Assembly (NCBI GenBank): GCA_028583415.1 | Contig: CM053271.1 | Span: forward strand, 90,011,534-90,075,533 | DNA from: Protea cynaroides | Lineage: Eukaryota; Streptophyta; Magnoliopsida; Proteales; Proteaceae | Reading direction: 5' to 3' | Length of the DNA stretch: 64,000 bases | Shown here: positions 32,801 through 39,986 of the stretch, in pieces | How the letters are laid out: each line of letters begins with the position of its first letter | Numbering within the stretch: the stretch's first letter is position 1 | Notes under the pieces: generated by a model | Told to the model about the DNA's origin: nothing | The model's input: the letters and a program-made list of their open reading frames with translations, nothing else | Database searches by the model: none | Program-made: the position numbers and the translations under genes

Positions 32801-33495
32801 TGCAGCCTAAGATTGTGCAAGAAAGGAGATCCTTCAGGTCAGTTCAGAATAACATTTTCGTTTGAACTCGTGGTTGCTGTGATCATAGTCAAATAAATGA
32901 TGAAATTTTGAATTACCATATAACTCTTGTTTCTAACAAACCAAAAGCTTATTTATTTTTTCGAAAAGTTAGGAAGTTTAATGAATTCAAGTACCCCAGT
33001 TGTGCTCCTAAAAGGCCAAAGCCCTTTGCTTCCCTGCATGCACAAACCCCAGGGTGCATGTGGATTTTGTTTTCTCTGAGTGGCTTATCAGTATAAAAGG
33101 GATATGGATTTTGTATGCACATAATATCACACTTGGGGTTTTTTGCATTCACTGCCTATCTTGCTCTGCTAGATGTATTTGTATGTGCATTTTATGGACT
33201 TATCTTCCCATCTGTGGGATTTACAGAAGTTTACAGTATTTGAGAGATGATCAGTATTATTGTGCCATTTTTCAAAGTGGGTGTTACAATATTCCAAATA
33301 ATTCTGAAACCAGTTAGTGTGATATTTAAGTGCTCTGAAGACATGACGTTCTTGTTTCTTGAAGTAATGCTTATGTATGTTATTGCAGGAATGCTGTTCT
33401 TTTCGTATATGGTAGAAGATAAGACACCGGGTGGGCTGTCTTATGTTGAGTTCTTAGTACATATTCATCGTCAAATCCAAACTAAAATGGTATGA
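1996..33495 (+). CDS. SEC24: SEC24-like COPII coat protein, C-terminal half (12 exons, 5' end outside window)
   Basis: Sec24 is the cargo-binding subunit of the COPII inner coat, which forms vesicles at ER exit sites. Exons: 1996-2067, 2495-2578, 25129-25248, 25370-25438, 27345-27422, 27544-27682, 27969-28133, 30872-31017, 31096-31275, 32620-32708, 32806-32837, 33389-33495. Together they are 1281 nt (426 codons plus TGA); every intron is GT-AG and the frame is kept throughout. From recall, the product closely resembles the Arabidopsis Sec24C-like proteins (CEF, AT3G44340, and AT4G32640). It covers the end of the trunk domain, the beta-sandwich, the helical domain (LPEALKLLPLYIL, LRTDGRIDDRSYW) and the gelsolin-like C-terminus (LLENGEDCLIYIG). 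No stop or frameshift interrupts it, so it looks functional. The intron 2579-25128 is 22,550 bp and full of transposons. Upstream exons lie left of the window. Exact splice ends are my reading of the sequence and would be confirmed by cDNA. Confidence 0.95.
2495..2578 (+). CDS. SEC24: SEC24 exon b
   Basis: 28 codons, phase 0. It encodes ITTQNYVDIASISVV and ends TTGGQ at donor GTACTT. The following intron is the 22.5 kb one. Confidence 0.92.
3189..3521 (-). repeat. 3' LTR of the outer element
   Basis: It aligns with 11791-12054 over its non-microsatellite parts (for example GGAAAAGGAAAC, AATAAAGCAAA, AAAGCAATCAGTCA and GCTAACA). It contains a (TA)44 tract that the partner LTR lacks. Confidence 0.85.
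3275..3362. repeat. (TA)44 microsatellite
   Basis: 88 uninterrupted bases of TA inside the left LTR. Confidence 0.99.
3545..4044. repeat. GTAGTAG-rich tandem-repeat block (VNTR)
   Basis: 3545-3760 carries AGC/TAG triplet runs and two copies, about 71 bp apart, of TATAGGTCACTATGAACCAAG-like sequence. 3761-4044 has about nine degenerate units of roughly 22-50 bp built on GTAGTAGAGGTTGCATCACG followed by a TGCA-containing spacer. It lies in the interior of the outer LTR element next to its polypurine tract. Confidence 0.85.
4098..4387 (+). repeat. 5' LTR of Copia element 1
   Basis: 290 bp, about 5% diverged from 7970-8257. A TATAAATAG box near 4323 probably belongs to the LTR promoter. Confidence 0.9.
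4753..5684 (+). pseudogene. Copia gag (frameshifted)
   Basis: The reading starts at ATG 4753 and changes frame near 4920-4980, continuing to 5684. The first part resembles the N-terminus of plant Copia gag (LDGSNYLMWSHS); the second carries the UBN2-type gag region (YELWKKIHETKQKEVF) and a zinc knuckle, CDFCGKERHTRDKYWKLHG, whose fourth metal ligand is Tyr instead of Cys. Gag forms the virus-like particle and binds the element RNA. The frameshift and the altered knuckle mean no functional product. Confidence 0.85.
5820..6175 (+). pseudogene. Remnant of integrase C-terminal region
   Basis: GKLNPRGLRCIFL is the start of the conserved segment after the Copia integrase core; the frame then shifts and continues to the spacer before reverse transcriptase (5936-6175, MNVVFHESKAYYPAP). 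The sequence between gag (ending 5684) and this point is too short to hold protease and the DDE core, so a deletion of about 1 kb or more is inferred. Confidence 0.75.
6185..7129 (+). pseudogene. Copia reverse transcriptase
   Basis: RVT_2-type reverse transcriptase in two ORFs (6185-6868 and 6872-7129) of the same frame, separated by an in-frame TGA at about 6866. Landmarks are GCKWVFVVKQKDDGSIDRYK, QQLDVKNAFLHGELEEEVYM and the catalytic YVDD in VLIIYVDDIVIIG (near 7010). A frameshift follows at about 7130. Confidence 0.92.
7429..7962 (+). pseudogene. Copia RNase H
   Basis: The C-terminal RNase H of the Copia polyprotein: DVDWGGCHDDRRSTSGYCMF, VVAQSSAKAEFRAMA and LYCDNKSAISIAHNPVQH are visible. 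The ORF is open over 177 codons and ends just before the polypurine tract, but is separated from reverse transcriptase by stops at 7130-7428. Confidence 0.92.
7970..8257 (+). repeat. 3' LTR of Copia element 1
   Basis: 288 bp, partner of 4098-4387. Confidence 0.9.
8258..9228. other. Unassigned interior of the outer LTR element
   Basis: No ORF with a recognisable domain on either strand. It is probably non-coding interior of the outer LTR element. Confidence 0.4.
9229..10640 (+). pseudogene. L1-type LINE 3' fragment (end of ORF2)
   Basis: It encodes, with frameshifts and stops, the region after the reverse transcriptase core of plant LINEs: MSAFLWKGPDNIKFFYSIGW (9329-9556) and the zf-RVT zinc-finger region with SICGLCWAVEEDIHHLFFEC (9955-10161). 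The 3' end resembles the usual LINE tail (TTGTTAATAT, TTCACCCAAAAA) near 10,600. It is 5' truncated, as is usual for LINEs. Confidence 0.85.
10656..11690. mobile_element. hAT-type MITE with CGAGATCTCGGC subterminal arrays
   Basis: The element starts CAAGGTTTAAAATCTCGG and ends CCGAGATTTCATTCCATG, flanked by a perfect 8-bp duplication GAAGTAAC (10648-10655 and 11691-11698). Arrays of CTCGGCGAGATCTCGGCGAG lie at both ends (10680-10742; 11480-11680). An 8-bp duplication is typical of hAT transposons. There is no transposase, and the small ORFs are read through the palindromic arrays. Confidence 0.88.
11791..12054 (-). repeat. 5' LTR of the outer element
   Basis: 264 bp, starting TGTAACAAAATAG and ending GCTAACA on the + strand. 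It carries a G-run and (GA)n tract (11823-11876) where its partner has (TA)44. The primer-binding site lies just left of it. Confidence 0.85.
11823..11876. repeat. (GA)n microsatellite
   Basis: A run of G followed by about 23 GA units within the LTR. Confidence 0.97.
13077..13967. mobile_element. hAT MITE, GGCGCC/CCTAGG family, with hairpin core
   Basis: Ends CATAGTTGTCAAGGCG and CGCCTTGACAACTATG are exact inverted repeats, flanked by a perfect 8-bp duplication GCCACACT (13069-13076 and 13968-13975). Subterminal sequence is rich in GGCGCC, CCTAGG and GGCGAC motifs. The interior includes a near-palindrome (13359-13500). No coding sequence. The ends match those of the transposase-bearing element at 16761-23757, which is therefore a plausible source of transposase. 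Confidence 0.93.
13359..13500. repeat. 67-bp inverted repeat (hairpin) in the MITE core
   Basis: Arm 13359-13425 pairs with 13433-13500 (about 80% by eye) around a 7-base loop. Shared segments include GGATTCAAGCAATC and its complement. A transcript would form a long stem-loop. Confidence 0.85.
14805..16190. mobile_element. hAT-like element with ATCCGAAT subterminal repeats
   Basis: The left end TAGAGATGTAAATGG and right end CCATTTACATCCTTG are inverted repeats. The 8-bp flanks AGTGGAAG (14797-14804) and AGTTGAAG (16191-16198) match at 7 of 8 positions. Subterminal regions carry many ATCCGAAT/ATTCGAAT motifs. The interior is AT-rich and non-coding, with a (GAA)n tract at 15,229-15,249. It lies in the 3' part of LINE ORF1. 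Confidence 0.8.
16199..16760. other. Unassigned, possibly LINE remnant
   Basis: No domain could be recognised in any frame. It lies between two hAT insertions and may continue the LINE begun at about 12,090. Confidence 0.3.
17190..17262 (+). other. tRNA-like segment with A- and B-box motifs
   Basis: AGTGGTTCAGTGGCAGAGC resembles a D-arm/A box, and GTAGGTTTGAATCTACACC a T-arm/B box (consensus GGTTCGANTCC). The acceptor stem does not pair and no convincing anticodon arm is visible, so this is not called a tRNA gene. It may be a tRNA-derived SINE head or a fossil tRNA. Confidence 0.45.
17460..22251 (-). pseudogene. hAT transposase, interrupted and decayed
   Basis: On the minus strand the gene reads, in order: an N-terminal BED zinc finger (22251-21809; Cys pair in VRCTLCGRDC, His in LKQHLAGG); a Lys-rich link (19575-19372); the DUF659/RNase H-like part (19337-19008) with GCTLMSNGWTDRRGRHLINF, MITDNASNYKAAKKLL and PCAAHCIDL; helical and core segments (18900-18685, 18526-18209); and the C-terminal dimerisation region (about 18165-17870) with LGLYCSASGCERNW and KKNRLDHQCLNDLVYDQYNR. 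A very acidic tail ends at 17460. Such enzymes cut and paste hAT elements at their inverted repeats. This copy has several stops and frameshifts and is split by the element 19772-21800, so it cannot make an intact protein. Confidence 0.9.
19772..21800. mobile_element. hAT-like element with CGATACG arrays, nested in the transposase gene
   Basis: The left end CATAGTTTTAAGTATCGATA and right end TATCGATACACGATACCTTA-ATCCTTG are related inverted repeats, flanked by CTTCTTTT (19764-19771) and CTTCTTCT (21801-21808), a 7 of 8 match. The transposase reading resumes across the two flanks. Subterminal and internal arrays of GATACG/CGTATC occur at 19,790-20,030, 20,220-20,340, 20,860-21,160 and 21,690-21,790; the inner two arrays may be the ends of a second copy. 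No ORF. Confidence 0.78.
22600..23222. repeat. Purine-rich degenerate tandem region
   Basis: Long runs of A and GAA. ATTCGGACTTG recurs near 22684, 22953 and 23042, each preceded by an A-run and followed by GA-rich sequence. It is open on the + strand (22809-23222) as a Lys/Glu-rich ORF, but this follows from its composition. It lies inside the hAT element, upstream of the transposase start. Confidence 0.75.
23990..24590. mobile_element. hAT MITE, GGCGCC/CCTAGG family
   Basis: Left end CGTAGTTGTTGACAAG and right end GCGCCTTCACAACTATG resemble the CATAGTTGTCAAGGCG termini. Flanks TTTTTTTC (23982-23989) and CTTTTTTC (24591-24598) match at 7 of 8 positions. Subterminal CCTAGGCGACAAGGCG and GCCTAGGCGCC motifs. 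No ORF. Confidence 0.75.
25129..25248 (+). CDS. SEC24: SEC24 exon c
   Basis: 40 codons, phase 0, encoding YNDLRWNVTRPQGFEAVMRV in the beta-sandwich domain. Confidence 0.95.
25370..25438 (+). CDS. SEC24: SEC24 exon d
   Basis: 23 codons, phase 0, encoding VQEYSGNYCKRIPTDVDLP. Confidence 0.95.
26686..26999 (+). mobile_element. RTE-type LINE 3' fragment
   Basis: In shifting frames the sequence reads like the C-terminus of plant RTE-clade LINEs: APIKDKLKERHLMWYGY, then PKMTWEEEVRKDISNFGLI, then DPCSRPQLVG. It is short, broken by stops, and sits within the SEC24 intron 25439-27344, in the sense orientation. Confidence 0.75.
27345..27422 (+). CDS. SEC24: SEC24 exon e
   Basis: 26 codons, phase 0, encoding IMVTLKHDDKLQDG. 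Confidence 0.95.
27544..27682 (+). CDS. SEC24: SEC24 exon f
   Basis: 139 nt, ending one base into a codon. It encodes LFRSADLDTQFACFLKQ, the end of the beta-sandwich and start of the helical domain. Confidence 0.95.
27969..28133 (+). CDS. SEC24: SEC24 exon g
   Basis: 165 nt encoding ILHSYRKFCATV and LPEALKLLPLYIL of the helical domain. Confidence 0.95.
28236..28390. repeat. Fragment with CTCGGCGAGAT motifs
   Basis: AAATCTCGGCGAGATC at 28241 and GACGAGATCTCGGCGAGATT near 28328 match the ends of the MITE at 10656-11690. No matching target duplication was found, so it is probably a remnant. A GTTTCGG-rich stretch follows at 28,555-28,800. Confidence 0.55.
28852..30700. repeat. LTR-like or repetitive block in intron
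   Basis: It starts TGTAACACCCCCAGACC, a common start of plant Ty3-type LTR sequence, and runs to about 30,700 near GTGTGACA. There is no coding sequence and I could not confirm a 5-bp duplication. It may be a solo LTR. Confidence 0.4.
30872..31017 (+). CDS. SEC24: SEC24 exon h
   Basis: 146 nt encoding SIGLRTDGRIDDRSYW and PLVYPRLIAIHDL. Confidence 0.95.
31096..31275 (+). CDS. SEC24: SEC24 exon i
   Basis: 60 codons, phase 0. It encodes the start of the gelsolin-like domain, LLENGEDCLIYIGNSVNSDI. Confidence 0.95.
31677..31728. repeat. 26-bp direct duplication
   Basis: Two identical adjacent copies of a unit beginning AGTATCCTAAAAGGTGTCC in the intron 31276-32619. The rest of that intron shows no recognised feature. 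Confidence 0.95.
32620..32708 (+). CDS. SEC24: SEC24 exon j
   Basis: 89 nt encoding FVLQQYDNPLSKKVNEVVNE; ends two bases into an Arg codon. Confidence 0.95.
32806..32837 (+). CDS. SEC24: SEC24 exon k (32 nt)
   Basis: Small exon completing Arg and encoding LRLCKKGDPS; flanked by TTGCAG and GTCAGT. Confidence 0.92.
33389..33495 (+). CDS. SEC24: SEC24 last exon
   Basis: 107 nt encoding MLFFSYMVEDKTPGGLSYVE and ending with TGA at 33493-33495. Confidence 0.95.
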
Positions 33496-33679
33496 ACCAG
33501 CAGTTTGGTGGACTTTCCCTCAATACTTGAATGGAGACAGAAAGCAGAAAGGAAAGCATTAGACTCATGCTTGTGAATGGTTCTCGGAGATGCCCATTCA
33601 TTCCTGCCGATGGCATGTGCAGTTGAATTGCCATTGGAGTTTTGCGTTAGATTCATCTAATATATTCGACACAGGTACT

Positions 33680-33685
33680 AATAAA
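33680..33685 (+). terminator. Possible polyadenylation signal of SEC24
   Basis: AATAAA about 185 bases after the stop codon. The cleavage site is not known. Confidence 0.4.
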
Positions 33686-33955
33686 TATTCAGGGTAGCTT
33701 TTGCTATCATTTGTTGTCTTGGCCACTGGTTTTTGCTGTGTTCTTTTGCTTCCCCCCCTCGGTAGAACTAAAAACTGTAAGATAAAGGGTGAAATATGGT
33801 GGTTGTTGGTCGGTTGATCTTTTCTCATCTTAAGAAATAATTTCAATCATGTCTTTTAACCCCCTTTTTTTTATTATTACTGTACAGAAACCCTTATTTC
33901 TCTCTTTTTATTTTGGCTCAAATTCTTCTTTTCAGTTGTGGATATGGAGGGTCTT

Positions 33956-34805
33956 GTAATTGGGATTTAATTGGAAGGAGACCTTTTCAGTTGTGGATAT
34001 GGCCAATCCAGATCGTTCCCTGGATATCCGACAGTCAAACCTGCCATATAAGCCTTCCATGTGGCACAACTAGGCATGCTTCAATGCTGAACAGTTAATA
34101 GAGGATCCAAACCATATTTTCACGTTTAGAAAGGGTTTCATGTGGAATATCCTCGGTCCCTTTCCTCTTTTTTGTTTATTAGTAGTAGCAGTAGTAGTAG
34201 TAGTAATTCAGCAAATCAAATTAAAAGATAACAGAAAACAAGATACAGGCTTAATGTTTAGGCATACCTAGATGGAGAGACAAAATGTTTTAATGTTTAG
34301 GCATACCTAGATGGAGAGATACAAAATGTTACGAGAAAAGATTAGACGTCCCACCATACAAAATGTCTTAATGTTTAGGCATACCCAGATGGAGAGAGAT
34401 ACAAAATGTTACGAGAAAAGATTAGACGTCCCACCATCGACATTGTCATCAGCAGAAACATCTAACCTCCTCCAAAGAAAATTAAAGACAAAGAATTACG
34501 CCACAAATTTGAATATCCTTTCACCCAGCAAATCCCAAGTAATATTGGAACGGACAAAGTTTTGGTGGTTAATCCAAAATTGTGAAGACTGTGACTAAGT
34601 AGCTTTCTTGCCAAGTGAATTTTCTTACATTTCCCTATCTGATAATTTTGAGATATCTTCCAATTTTGATGGACATGGGATAAAAACCTAGAGCGCATCC
34701 CAAGAAGTTGGAATTTCCATAGAATTGAAGTTAGAGCGATTGGAGTGGACAACGACTATAGTCAGCCAGACTCAGCCTCAATCAAAAGCTTAGAATCCAA
34801 TTATG
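33956..34805. repeat. Dispersed repeat, copy 1
   Basis: It aligns along its length with 61333-62108 (starts GTAATTGGGATTTAATTGG in both, ends near CAATTATGTT). It carries an internal triplication at 34250-34447 not present in copy 2. Type unknown. Confidence 0.88.
34250..34447. repeat. Local triplication (units of about 41, 78 and 79 bp)
   Basis: TAATGTTTAGGCATACCTAG followed by ATGGAGAG recurs at 34252, 34291 and 34369. The two longer units also share TACGAGAAAAGATTAGACGT. Copy 2 of the repeat has a single unit. Confidence 0.9.
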
Positions 34806-35012
34806 TTGCCAAGAGAATCCAACGCCGGCATGGGTATAATGCAGACTCAGACCGTTCAATGGCTTTGCCTGCGCCCCATGCAATTCAAGATCCACTGCCC
34901 CAGAAGGATGAAGTATACCTAGGCCTAAAAATCTCAGATCCAGCACACCTGATGCACCGAGACTCCTAGCAGCAGCATCCTCCGGCAGCAGTGGCTCACC
35001 TGCGGCTGCCAT
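34782..35012 (-). other. Possible ORF running into the dispersed repeat
   Basis: 76 codons, relatively GC-rich, starting MAAAGEPLLPEDAAARSLG in good ATG context. No domain recognised. It may be a captured exon or chance. 35013-35432 holds nothing recognised. Confidence 0.2.
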
Positions 35013-35432
35013 CTAACAAAAACCGAGGAGAACGATTAGAAAACTCTAGAATCGCTGGATAAAAATCGGAGCTTGTTGGTTTGAGTTCAGTTTCCGGTTA
35101 ATGACAATCTTATTTCTCATTCTACTATCCATTATGCATAGTATTTTTATTTATTTTTTTTTTCAAAAATGATTTTTTTAAAAAATGCTTTTTGATATAT
35201 AGGTAAAAAAACCAAAAAGTGGAAATTACGCATATCACTCATAAACTTCAGTTCGAATGCATTTATTAACTTAAAATTGACAACAATTACACCTATAACC
35301 CCTAAATATTAGACATGGTTAACACAAAGACTCACCCTATTAGGATTTTTTTTTTCCTGTTAATTGTTGATGTCAGTATGATTTTATTTTTTTAAGGTCC
35401 AAAATACATTTATGGGTATTGTAAAAAGCAAG

Positions 35433-36181
35433 GTTCCAAATTTTGGCTGAAATTTCAGTTTCGGTATGAAATATTTTGGAAATTGGTTGGTCTGAAACGA
35501 AACTAGGACTCGAAATAGGAAATACCAAATTTCGGTTTCAGTTCATATTTCGGTCGAAATAACTATATCGGTCCAAAATTTAGGTCAAAATTTGGTCCAA
35601 ACACCTTATAAACTATCGAGTCTCGGCCGAAACTTAGTGTACTCCAACTTCTACATGCCAAAGTAACACAAGACAGGGAACAGTATCCAGGAGGAACAAT
35701 GTATAGGAGGAACACAAAGCACTTATTTATGACTAATATTATTTAAGTAAATGAAATATAACTTTTATATTTCATTTCCTTAAGATATTATTCATAAATA
35801 AGCAAACATCCCCATTTGAATCCAATAGAAATAGTATAAAATTCAAATTCCAACAGAAAAAAAAAATCAATTTTCTAGTTCAAGAACAAAAACTGGATTT
35901 TCGATTGCGGGGCGATTTTCAACTTTCAAATACTAGTTATTTTTTTCAATCTAAAAATTTCATAAATCTTATTAGAGTAAAATATCATTAAAAACCAAGA
36001 GTTCACCAAAATAATCTTTTGTTTTGATGTCAAAAAAAAAATATTTCCATTCAAATGACTTTGAAGTTTAAATAGCATTTGCATACTCCGAACAAGGTTT
36101 GACCAGAACGTAACTCCTTCAATAAAATTCAAATCCAAGTAATTTTAGATTTGTTGCAAAGCTGATTATGCTAGCTTTCCA
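35433..36181. mobile_element. Half of a hAT-like element (GAAATTTCGG ends, shared hairpin core)
   Basis: The left end CAAGGTTCCAAATTTTGG is followed by many GAAATTTCGG-like motifs to about 35,640. From about 35,710 the sequence is the reverse complement of the core of the MITE at 13077-13967 (13,360-13,840), including one arm of its hairpin. The other half is missing; LINE sequence starts at about 36,185. Confidence 0.72.
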
Positions 36182-36184
36182 AAA

Positions 36185-39133
36185 CTGGAGGAAAAACTTC
36201 TAAAGGAAGTACTTCTAAGGTGTCATAAATCCTGCATAAATTTTGTTAAAATTATGGTGATATGAACACGGGTTTTTCCATGCTACCACTATTCAAAGAA
36301 GGAGCAGGAACCGAATTATCCTACTCAAATAATTGGATGGCACTTGGACAAATTCAGAAAAAGAAGTTTATGGGCTGTTGAAAAATCACTTCACTCATGT
36401 TTATGATTCTGGGTGTGGATCCTACTGCTCTATCTTCAGTTCTTGACCTTATCAAACCTTAATTCTCCTTAGAATGGAATTAACGGTAGTGTGCTACACT
36501 ACATGTTGAAGAAATCAAGAAATCTCTGTTGAATTTGGAACCTCAAAAATCTCCCGGTCTGGATGGATTCCCTCCTATTTTCTTCCAAAGATTTTGGGAT
36601 ACTGCTATGAATAAACTAATACATTTGGTGCATGATTTCTACATTTCAAGAATTTTGCGAAAGGATCTTAACAAAACCTACATATATATGTCCTGTTCCC
36701 AAGAATGCTCAACCGAACCAAGTGGATCACTTCAGACCAATCATCCTCTGCAATTGTAAGTACAAAAAAATATTTCAAAACTTATGGCTGAGACTTCAAG
36801 ATTATCTTGCTGAAATTATTTCTCTAGCACAATCAACTTCATTCCTAACACACTGATCTCTGATAATATACTTATTGATCATGAGGCATTCAATTATACT
36901 ACAAAAAAGGAAGAAAGGTAAGATTTGTGACAATAAAAATGGACATGCAAAAAGTTTATGATCGTATGGAATGGCCATTTATTGAAGATGTTTCGTTGAA
37001 ATTGGAAGCCCCTTTTGGGTGCAAATGGTTATGCAATGTATCTCTTCGATCTCTTATTCCTTGATTATTAATGGTGCTTAAAGAAGTGATACTAACCCTT
37101 CTAGAGGTATCCACCAGGGAGACCCATTATCCCTAGCTATCTTCATCCTCTGTAGACAAACTCTTTCAACAATTATACAGGATGCTCAGGAGAAACACAT
37201 TATTAAAGGCCTCAAAATTAGGAATCGCACTCCTCCCATCACCCACCATCTATTTGCTAACGATTGCCTCCTTTTCTCTCAACCCAACATTAGAGATATC
37301 ACTACTTTGATAGATTGTTTTATGCTATACTATAAAGCTTCTGGACATATAATCAATTAAAAAAAAAATTCAAGTCTCACATTCAGTCCAAACACTGAAC
37401 AGTGCTTTAAAAGTTGGTTCTCTTGTGTTCGCAAAATCCCTTATGGCATGGGGATGACCCTTTTAAGTACTTGGGACTACCTATGGAATTTGGCAATTTC
37501 CCAAAAAAAAAAAAAAAAAAAAAAAAAAACTTTTTTTTTTAAACTATGTGGACAGATCTAAGAGGAAAATTTCTGGTTGGAAAACTTCATTTTTATCTCA
37601 TGCTGGAAATGAGGTTTTAATTAAATCTATAGTTCTTTCCACGTCTAACTTTGCAGACTCTCATTTTCTATTTCCTAAAAATTACCATCAAGAGCTGAAG
37701 AAAGCTGCTACTGAATTCTACTAGAAAGATAATAACTCTAAAAAATGAATACATTGGATTTCATGAAACCGTCTTTGCAAATCTAAAGAAAGAGGGGCAC
37801 TTGGCCTTTGAGATCCTTACATTCAAAACAAAGCTTTACTTACAAAGATTGCTTGGAGATTATGGACAAATCTTCATTCAAATATTGAGTAATGTTGTAT
37901 AAAGCCATTTATTTTTCAAAATTTGATTTCCTCAAAACTAATCTCGGATCTAATCCATCTTGGTATTGGAGGTGTATTTTGGAAGGCAAAAAGTTTTTGC
38001 AATAAAGTCTTATTGGCAAGTGGTTATAGGTGAAAGCATCTAAATCTAGCATGATGAATGGCTTCATTCTTTCAAGAATTTTAAAATTAGATCATCTTGT
38101 CTCATGAACTATCCCTTTTCTATTGTTTCAGACCCTATAGATGGAACATGAAGAATGGATATCTTTATTTCAGAAAGATGAGGTGGATGTTATTTGTAAA
38201 ATCTAGCTCCGCATTACTCCCTCTAAAGATCAGCTCATTTGGGAAGGATCTAAAAATGGATCTTTTTCCATTAAATCTACCACTTTATATCTAATATGAT
38301 GGAGGCCGAGGATAATCTTCATCCCTTTTCTTTTCATACTCATGAATGGAAGCTGATTCCCAAAAATGTTTGGAAAAGCATATGGAATTGTCATACTCCT
38401 TTTAAAGATAGATCCTTTCTATGGAGGGCTTGTGGACAAGGTTTGGCTTCTTGTGAAGATCTTATTAAACGTCGTGTTCCTCTTGACCCATCTTGCAAGA
38501 TATGTGGCAACTCCATGGAATCTATACATCATATCCTCCTTGCTTGCCCCTTGCTAGAGCCACATGGTTTGGATCTAGTATTGTAGCAAGGATACCAGAT
38601 TTTTCAAACCTCAGAATTTATCAATGTATTCAAAAATGGATTTCCATCTCATAATTTTCTAAATAGGAGATTCAGTCCACTCTTGGTTTGGTTGCTTTAT
38701 TTTTTTTGTTATCTATAGAATACTAGAAATGAGCTCATCTTCAATTCTAAGGATTGGACCCCCATGGTGGTCTTTAGACAAGCGAAAAGGCTCACCATGA
38801 GTATTTTATGGCTTCCAAACCTCTTTCATTGCCATCGGCTTTGGCCATATCCCCGAGTTAATCTCCTCCTCCATCTGGTTTCATCAAAATTAACTTGGAT
38901 GCTGTTTTTATTGATGGCTCCTTATTTGGCAACATTGGATTTATTTTCATGTATTTTATGGGACTTCCATTAAAGGCTATCTTTGGAACGTTCCCCTTTC
39001 TCCTCGGCTAAGATGGGGGAGTCCTTGGCTCTTAGGGAAGCTCTTCACATAGCTACTGAAGATGGATATTCCAAGATTGTGGTGGATTCGGATTGCCTTA
39101 AAGTGATTAAACATCTATCCTCTAAAGATAGTG
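36185..39133 (+). pseudogene. L1-type LINE ORF2 pseudogene (reverse transcriptase, zf-RVT, RNase H)
   Basis: 5' truncated, no endonuclease. In order: the segment before reverse transcriptase (FFHATTIQRRSRNRI-like); RT with SPGLDGFPPIFFQRFW (36529-36759); a damaged catalytic motif reading FANDCLLF instead of FADD (about 37,252-37,275); zf-RVT with CKICGNSMESIHHILLACPL (38296-38586); and an RNase H domain with ESLALREALHIATEDGYSKI (38983-39133). Many stops and frameshifts and a 27-base A-run at 37503-37529. Broken off by a TGTTAGG LTR start at about 39134. Confidence 0.88.
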
Positions 39134-39501
39134 TTAGGACCATGCAGAACACAGTCAATCAGAGAAGGACACATAGCATCTCGAGGATTGATTATTCGGG
39201 CAGACATGTGTCCCCATCCTAGCAGATCAGGTTAGGCATGATTCCATGCTCCCAATCGACTATATATGTACATGAATTAAGCATGTTGGGATAACTAAAG
39301 GAGCCCATTATCAAGTGGTTACCTACATGTGTCTCCTCCTCAGAAGAGGTTAAGGCAGTTAGTATTAAACTGACCCTTAGGTCTACATGAGACGGCTACA
39401 GTCCATCATGGATGTGCATTGACTCCTACTCTAGTACCACGACTCCCCAGGACCTCAAAAGGAGTCCCAAGATCTGTACAATTGCAAGGGGCATTCCAGG
39501 G

Positions 39502-39859
39502 TCTTAGCTAGATAATGATCATGCTAGATTAAGCATGATCGTGATAAGATCTTCTATTGAAGGAAAGCTGGTTGGTGTGATTGATGCAAGATGGGTAATT
39601 TAGTTGGTGGGTAGGTGATTGTGGTAAGATATCTTATAGAAGGAAAGTTGAGTAGTTGATTTGGTTGGTGTACAAATTGTGTGGATTATATTACTATCTA
39701 TGGATAGTTTTCCTTATATTATTTCTTCTATTTAAAAGATAATAAACCTCCCCAAGAAGCATGAAGAACTTGGGGATTCTCACCGTGGAGTAGACTTCTG
39801 TGGTAGAAGTTCAAAACACGTAATTATTTTCTCATCATTCCTTTATGCATAAGTTAACA
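39502..39859 (+). repeat. 5' LTR of Copia element 2
   Basis: 358 bp; terminal TG is changed to TC compared with the 3' LTR. Confidence 0.93.
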
Positions 39860-39986
39860 TGGTATCAGACCGGATACAGATCTGATCGTGGTGTTTAGGG
39901 CACTTTGTTTATTCTCGTCGTGGTCTACTGCCCGCATACTCTGATAAGTTGTTATTTTCTCTTGTTATTCTTTTAAATCATTTATC

